A DNA stretch of 64,000 bases. It comes from Sistotremastrum niveocremeum HHB9708 (taxonomy: Eukaryota; Basidiomycota; Agaricomycetes; Sistotremastrales; Sistotremastraceae). Positions 58,550 through 64,000 of the stretch are shown here, piece by piece. The notes beneath the pieces are model-generated. The model searched no databases. It had not been told where the DNA came from and saw only the letters and a list, made by a program, of their open reading frames with translations. Positions within the stretch are counted from its first letter, which is position 1. Each line of letters opens with the position of its first letter. Both the position numbers and the translations under genes were made by a program. Where the stretch lies: the NCBI GenBank assembly GCA_001630475.1, contig KV419407.1, positions 248,001-312,000 of the forward strand. The letters are read 5' to 3'.

Positions 58550-59556
58550 CTATCCGAATCTCTCTTTCGCCATTGCTTTGAACATGTCCATGGTGGCTTT
58601 CTCCTTTTCTCGAAGGGCAATCGCTCGCTCTTGGGTGGAGGATAGTTGGACCTGCTTCTTTTCGTCAGCCCGTCGGCGAGCAGCGTCTCGTCGTGCAACC
58701 CTAAATCACGTTAATAAACATTGACAGTGTTGAATTGCGCCGAGCTTACATCTGTTGAAAGCTATTGCCCTCGCCCATCAGTATATCCTCAGAAACCTCC
58801 AAACCGGCTTCGTCCTTTGCATTTTGGTGGGCTTTATTGCCTTCCCTTTGCACCCGTTTCTTCTCCAGAGCACCTTCTCTACCAGCTTCTTTTGGTCCCA
58901 CCTGTTCTTCAACCCTTTCTTTGTGCCTAGCATTCTCGCGTTTACGATCGGCATGTCTCCCTGCTCGACGAGCCTCTTCTTCTTCTTCACGGGCGAGCTG
59001 AAGGTCCGCTGGCGTTGGCAAAGACGGGCCTAATATCCGGCCTCCTGTGCTCCTAGATGGCCCGGACGAGGAGGACGACTGCGATTTATAGGTTGCAGAC
59101 TCGACTTCCTCTCGTGCAGCCCTTATAGCTTGGGAATCGATTTTAGAATCGCCTTTGGTAGCAAAGGCCCACTTGAAAGCCGTCTGGGATGAAGACGGTT
59201 GCATGGGGGACAACCCAGCATACAAGTCATCTGAGAGCCTGCCACTGTTCCATCTCTTTACAAATTTGCGGAAGTAACTGAGAAATAGTTAATGATTCGC
59301 ACCTGCACCTACAGAGGCACTGTAGTCAATATAGTAGGATGGCTCACTGTCGGGCTTTGTCACCGGTCAGTTCGTCGAGATACTTGTCCTTGGTGTCCTT
59401 GAGCCAGGCGCGAAACTCGGTGCTTTTGAGGAAATAATCAGCTTCCGATATTTTGTCTATTCCTCGAGGTAGACTTCGCTCCCGTTCCTCTGAATAGTCC
59501 CGGGGACGTTTGCGCTCTCGAGAGTCAGAACGTGATCGGCGACGTTTGTTGGACAT
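58550..59556 (-). CDS. SCI1-like basic nuclear protein
   Basis: A multi-exon minus-strand gene runs from ATG 59556 to TAG 58550-58552. The N terminus is basic and Ser/Arg-rich (MSNKRRRSRSDSRERKRPRD), suggesting a nuclear or speckle protein. Then comes DYFLKSTEFRAWLKDTKDKY, DELTGDKAR and YFRKFVKRWNSGRL, the conserved core shared with plant style cell-cycle inhibitor 1 and its fungal relatives. A long charged coiled coil (Glu/Arg/Lys-rich, AREEEEEARRAGRHADRKRE) follows. Its function in fungi is not established. It shares a 57-bp divergent gap with the GON7-like gene. Confidence 0.82.
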
Positions 59557-59613
59557 GACTGGAATTCGGAAGCGTTGCACCGGCGCGTACATACACACAT
59601 CCGACCTTTGAAC
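59557..59613. promoter_or_regulatory. 57-bp divergent gap, SCI1-like / GON7-like
   Basis: Only 57 bp separate two divergent start codons, the tightest such gap in the window. At least one promoter must overlap neighbouring transcribed sequence. Confidence 0.45.
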
Positions 59614-59892
59614 ATGACCAGCACACTGGGCGTCGAATATTCTCTGTCTATCCCTCCTGACACGCGCGCTGCATCACATCCGACCACTGCTGTACACTCA
59701 TTTGAGGTGTCAGGAGATCAGAAAGATCAGCGAGCTTTCTATCAATCTCTCTCCAAAGCAGTGAGCGAGGCGAAAGCTCTTCTGGGAGAAGAGTTGACAG
59801 CATGGAGAGACGCCGTCGGCGATTTGGAAAAGGGTAAAGAGCCCAAAAAGGCCAAGGACGAAGACGACGAGGAGGAACAAGAAGCTGCCTGA
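59614..59892 (+). CDS. GON7: GON7-like EKC/KEOPS subunit
   Basis: A single exon encodes 92 residues. The central helix DQRAFYQSLSKAVSEAKALL and the acidic Lys/Glu-rich tail match the small Gon7 family. Gon7 is the fungal-specific fifth KEOPS subunit, which binds Pcc1 and supports the t6A37 modification of ANN-decoding tRNAs; it was first linked to telomere maintenance. Small size and low conservation limit certainty. An ATG at 59614 is the first in frame. It is not spliced. Confidence 0.75.
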   Translation: MTSTLGVEYSLSIPPDTRAASHPTTAVHSFEVSGDQKDQRAFYQSLSKAVSEAKALLGEELTAWRDAVGDLEKGKEPKKAKDEDDEEEQEAA

Positions 59893-60092
59893 AATGGGAA
59901 ATGCTTTGGGCCGCAACAATTCTTAGCATGTAACAAACATGAAGTTGTCGAGGTTCGTTTGGAACAACATTACTGGCTCTCAAAAACTGATGCATTACTG
60001 AAAAAGGTCAAGCATGTTCATAGCTATCATATTCATCAAGATGCAAACGATAAACATAACATGCAGTATCGAGAAGAATCCCGTACAGATCC

Positions 60093-60731
60093 TTAGATAG
60101 TGGTCTCGTAAGGAACAGGGACAACAGTCTGGGGGAGGTTGTCTTTTGCAGAGACCGTGCGTGATTCCCGGGGAAGGCGAGGTACTCGTCTGAGGTTGAT
60201 GCGCTCTTTACCACAATCAGAATAGACACGACGACCATGTCAAAAAAATACATACCACCCTTCTCCTTAGCCTCACGGTGCGCTTCGTGGTTGGATTTCA
60301 CGCGATCCAAAAACTCCTGTCGGCATCTCGAGTGTCTGATGTGCTCAACACGGATGTTAACACGCTTCTCGATGTAGCGGTTGCCAACGATTTTGTTGAT
60401 GATCACACCGACAGCCCGAGGGGTGACGTTGTAAACGATGCCAGTTCGCCTTTAGATAGTCACATAAGAGAGCCTTCGCCAACAACTGGAAGAAGAAACC
60501 CACCCATGGTAGTATTTGTGGGGCATACCCTTTTGCTGGGCAGCATTGGCTTTGATGTCAACGATATCACCAACTCTGTAGGGGATGATGTAGGTAGAGA
60601 GTTTGATGGCACCGTGCTCTAAATTGTGGATTGAGGACGACAAGTGTGAATTGGACCGAGCTGTATTTACCCTTGAATCCCCTCTTGAACATATGGCGCG
60701 TTCGCGCCCGGTAACCGAAGGAGTGAGGCAT
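60093..60731 (-). CDS. RPL21: 60S ribosomal protein eL21
   Basis: A minus-strand gene with several exons: exon 1 is complement 60671-60731, exon 2 starts at 60618. The start [17 protein letters not shown] and the blocks [49 protein letters not shown] and [15 protein letters not shown] identify eL21. The C terminus is ETTI after TVVPVPYE. It is a core component of the cytosolic large subunit. It is divergent from RPS9 with 192 bp between ATGs, which may coordinate expression of the two ribosomal proteins. Confidence 0.96.
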
Positions 60732-60923
60732 CTTGAGGAGGTGACGGTCTGGAGAATAGAGGAGGTTAAATCAGAGGCGGGCCCGCGAATGTGTTTACTT
60801 TGCGCACCGTTAGGAGGAGACTTGCTGAAGTTAAATTGAAAGTCCGACCATTCAACTGTACAGTCCTCGCGCTCTCTTCCGCATTCCGCCCCTCAAGACC
60901 GCGTTCACCTTCAAGACACCAAA
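60732..60923. promoter_or_regulatory. Shared ribosomal-protein promoter, RPL21 / RPS9
   Basis: 192 bp between two divergent ribosomal-protein start codons. Such paired promoters allow co-regulation; specific Rap1, Ifh1 or similar sites are not claimed. Confidence 0.5.
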
Positions 60924-61767
60924 ATGCCTCGGTGCGCTCGACGAACGCCAATTTTATTTACACAGTGACTGACCTTCTTGCAGGGCCCCAAGGAACCACA
61001 GCAAGACGTGAGATATCTCATAATGTTTATTTAACTATTTTCCTCAAAATCTGCGTTGGCAGCTATAAGGTCCCCCGTCGACCTTTCGAATCCGCTCGTC
61101 TCGATGCCGAGCTCAAGGTATTTTCCATGCCCTGCATGATCTTTTCCAGTCTCCTCATCAATGTTGCCGCAGTTGGCTGGTGAATACGGTCTCAGAAACA
61201 AGCGCGAGATTTGGCGCATTGCCCTCATCCTTTCCAAAATTCGTCGTGCCGCTCGTGAGCTCTTGAAGCTCGACGACAAAGACCCCAAACGTCTCTTCGA
61301 AGGCAATGCTCTCATCCGTCGTTTGGTCCGTATCGGTGTGCTCGACGAGACCCGCATGCGTCTGGATTACGTGCTGGCCCTGAAAATTGAAGATTTCTTG
61401 GAGAGACGATTGCAGACTCAGGTTTTCAAGAGTGGTCTTGCCAAGAGCATCCACCATGCTCGTGTCCTCATCAGACAGAGACATATCCGGTGAGTCGGCT
61501 CCTCCTCTGCCACTACAATAGCCTCATTTCTTTCAAAGTGTTGGCAAGCAGATCGTCAATGTGCCCTCATTTGTCGTCCGCCTGGACTCCCAGAAGGTAA
61601 AGTTCTCAGTTTTATCCCAGGATATGAGTCTAATGCTCGAGGCACAGCACATTGACTTCGCCCTCACATCACCATTCGGTGGTGCTCGTGCTGGACGTGT
61701 GAAGCGCAAGCGTGCTGCCGCTGCTGCGAAGAAGGAGGAGGGCGGCGATGAGGAGGAGGAAGAGTAA
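60924..61767 (+). CDS. RPS9: 40S ribosomal protein uS4 (S9)
   Basis: Six exons give 193 residues: 60924-60931, 60984-61007, 61063-61117, 61173-61489, 61539-61596, 61648-61767. The sequence reads [35 protein letters not shown], the S4 RNA-binding core around [19 protein letters not shown], and ends [15 protein letters not shown] followed by an acidic Glu tail. This is the cytosolic uS4 primary rRNA-binding protein that nucleates small-subunit assembly. The first coding exon is only 8 bp and the second 24 bp, both needed to build the conserved N terminus. Confidence 0.97.
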
Positions 61768-62103
61768 ATCAGCGTTTACTTTACCGTGCTTATTACATCT
61801 TATGCTAGGCATCCCATGCTACATTTCATAAAATATGCATACTGCTCCTAGCTCCCTATCTGGCGTTCCATGTAATTCATTTATCGAAACGTCAACATTG
61901 CTTCCATGCATGTGCTGCCACACCTTGTGAGAGAAGGGGTTGTTCTGGTTGGTATGCTCTCGCGCCACCTGCCGCGGCGGCTTCAAGCTATTGGCAGCCC
62001 GGTCAGTTGACTGACTTTTCGCGCTATGGCTTGCACGTCATCTCGTTTGTGAACCAAACCACTTAAATGCAGTGTGGAGATATGTTGTCTGCCAGATCTC
62101 TCA
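61768..62103. other. Intergenic region RPS9 to glycosidase
   Basis: 336 bp containing the RPS9 3' UTR and the promoter of the secreted glycosidase-like gene. No other gene is supported. Confidence 0.5.
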
Positions 62104-64000
62104 ATGATGCGTCCCCGGATCCTGGCAGCTTGTCTGGCCCTGCTCCCGAGTCTGCCTTCGTCTGCAGGGCAGAACTCGTCATTCACACTTGACTTTCAAG
62201 TCCAATCTGGAGGAAACACCAATTATTTCTTTCGCGATGATATCGCAGCGGCTCAGATTCTATTTCCCAATGCAACTGCTGATTCTGGTCCTCAACGATT
62301 CGTTGCCGCATTGCCTGCTGGAAACAGTGGGGCTCTCGTTTATTTTATACCGCGCAATGCATCGACTTCTTTGTCTGTGCAAGCTGTCAACGGAAGTCTC
62401 ACGTCTACCGTCCAAGCCTTTAACAATACGGGCATCAGTGGCCAAATGTCATTTGACAACAACGCCTCTATGGGAGTTGCAATCATAGGCGCTGTGCGTG
62501 CAATGCGAGATTATGTGGAAGGTGGAGGTCTAACGTCAGTTGATTGTTTTTCTCAACGCACGCTTTAACACCCGCTCTTGATTTTAGTCATGAGATCTTC
62601 AATTACACGCTGGGCGATTTCAATTCGTCTTATTTACAACTTCATCGCCATAATATCAATGGAACAATCACTTCTGACTTCATTATGCAAACGAACCCGA
62701 ATCTGAATCTCTCGTTCAGTATCACGCCCGGAAACAATGGAACATGGACACCTCCGAAGATCGACTTTCTTCTCCCTGTCAACGCTACGACAGGCTATGC
62801 CAATTTCACGTTCTTGACCAATGAATCCAGCTTGGCTCCTTTCAATACACAGGATCTATTTCTTCAGTCGCCGCCTGAGGAAGCTAGCCCGGCTCTGATC
62901 AATGCTTTGGCTGGGTTGGCCAATGGGACTAGTTCGCAGGGTGACCAGGTGGGTAGGCGAAACTTGTTTCATTCCTGATAAGGAGTCGTCATTATTTCTC
63001 AGGTTTCTTTTTTGACATACGAAAATAAATTCACGGCCGGAGGATGGCGATTCTTGACGTGCGCGACCGCTGAAGCCTACGAGTTCATTTTTTGTTGACG
63101 TTTTAACGATCTCAGTTACTTCGGCCGTGATTCTCTCATAGCCCTTCGTCTTCTCTCGCCTTTGCTCACTTCGGATGCCGTGGAGACTGCCTTAGGAGCG
63201 GTCCTCGAACGGATGAATAGCACTGGTGCACTCTGCCATGAAGGTTGTTTCACTATCTGTTGACTTCGACACTTGTTGAACGTCGTAATCTAGAAACGAT
63301 TGGGGACTATGCAAGTTTCGTCAACATCGGAAATAACCAGAGCTATTTAGGAGCTCAGCCTTTCTATGATTATAAGTATGACACGATCCAATGAGATCAT
63401 ATGTATGGGTTCCTGATCAATGACTATGCGCAGAATGATCGACACTGACCTCTACCTTCTACCGATAGTCAGTCATTATTTCTTGGATCTTCCCCAAGGA
63501 CACAATCGGTCGTCGGCGTTCCTCGCAAAAAACGCCACTCTACAGAATGGAACTTATGCAGAGCTGCTCAAGAGGTAGGGCCAAGAACTGTTCGAAACAG
63601 GGTGCCAAACGTGTTTTTAGGAATATCGATTATAATCTTGCCCGTGCCCAAGCCTTTGCTCATGACCCTACACGGTTCGACAATCTCCTTCGATTGAGGC
63701 CCGGGCAACCAGTAGGCAATTGGCGAGATTCTAATAATGGCCTTGGGTATGGGGTGTATCCCTACGACGTGAACGGTATTTTTCTTCGACCCATTCAACA
63801 ACTTCAGTGGCTTACAACACCACAGCGGCTCTCATGCCGGCTGCCCTCCGAGCGATAGAGGCGTTGTCTCAACAAGACATCATCGACTCAAAGTATAGAT
63901 CTCAAGCATCCAGCTTCGCAGATACCTGGGAAACGCATGCACATAATTTTTTCTCTATAACCCTCAATGAAAGCGCCGCTAGTGCTCGTCTGAACAACTT
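62104..64000 (+). CDS. Secreted six-hairpin glycosidase-like protein, 3' end outside window
   Basis: Exons start at 62104 (first 62104-62534, second 62588-62948, third after cag at about 63002) and continue past the right edge. The N terminus is a signal peptide (MMRPRILAACLALLPSLPSS). A beta-rich N-terminal domain with many N-glycosylation sequons precedes an alpha/alpha-barrel core. Segments GGWRFLTYFGRDSLIALRLL, NWRDSNNGLGYGVYPYDV and LMPAALRAIEALSQ resemble six-hairpin glycosidases such as glycogen-debranching or GH15/GH37-like barrels. The enzyme class is not fixed by what is visible. Substrate could be an alpha-glucan. The gene is truncated only by the window. Confidence 0.8.

Overview
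The window is nuclear DNA of a filamentous basidiomycete, most likely an Agaricomycete. It has dense genes on both strands, many introns of about 50 bp, GC near 50 percent, and typical fungal proteins such as a UCS myosin chaperone, class I myosin, Mdm1-type sorting nexin and a GPI-type chitin deacetylase. I rebuilt exon structures by hand from splice sites and protein-family conservation. Where a full exon list is given, the coding lengths sum to whole codons.

Layout, left to right. 0.2-9.4 kb: a fucosyltransferase-like membrane protein, a GCK-III/Ste20 kinase, AP-3 delta and a NIF3 protein. 9.5-17.6 kb: a 17-exon aldo/keto reductase, DPM3, a CstF-64 hinge protein without an RRM, beta-COP and a fasciclin protein. 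17.7-24.4 kb: a secreted epoxide-hydrolase-like enzyme, a possible orphan ORF and an Mdm1-like sorting nexin. 24.4-25.8 kb: a gene-poor stretch with an intron-containing tRNA, a perfect hairpin and an 18-bp tandem repeat. 25.8-34.8 kb: an ACT-domain (CASTOR-type) protein, secreted RNase T2, Msc7-like aldehyde dehydrogenase, Oac1-like mitochondrial carrier and TRM6. 35.0-44.0 kb: a She4/UNC-45-type UCS chaperone, class I myosin (its likely client) and a Ser/Pro-rich coiled-coil protein. 44.0-52.7 kb: a glycogen-targeting PP1 subunit and a GPI-anchored chitin deacetylase, separated by long non-coding stretches. 52.7-64 kb: a family-16 methyltransferase, RVB2, a homeodomain factor, mitochondrial uL2, an SCI1-like protein, GON7, eL21, uS4/RPS9 and the 5' part of a secreted six-hairpin glycosidase.

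Most genes are housekeeping: vesicle coats (AP-3, COPI), glycosylation (DPM3), tRNA modification (TRM6, GON7), ribosome (eL21, RPS9, mitochondrial uL2) and actomyosin. Secreted or cell-wall functions are scattered: fasciclin, epoxide hydrolase, RNase T2, chitin deacetylase and glycosidase. No transposase, reverse transcriptase, viral element or biosynthetic cluster was seen.

The most unusual signals are structural. Three genes appear to have a first coding exon that is only the ATG. Two introns are GC-AG. Six divergent gene pairs share gaps of 57-192 bp. The UCS chaperone sits directly beside a myosin gene. I found no convincing undescribed multi-gene system.
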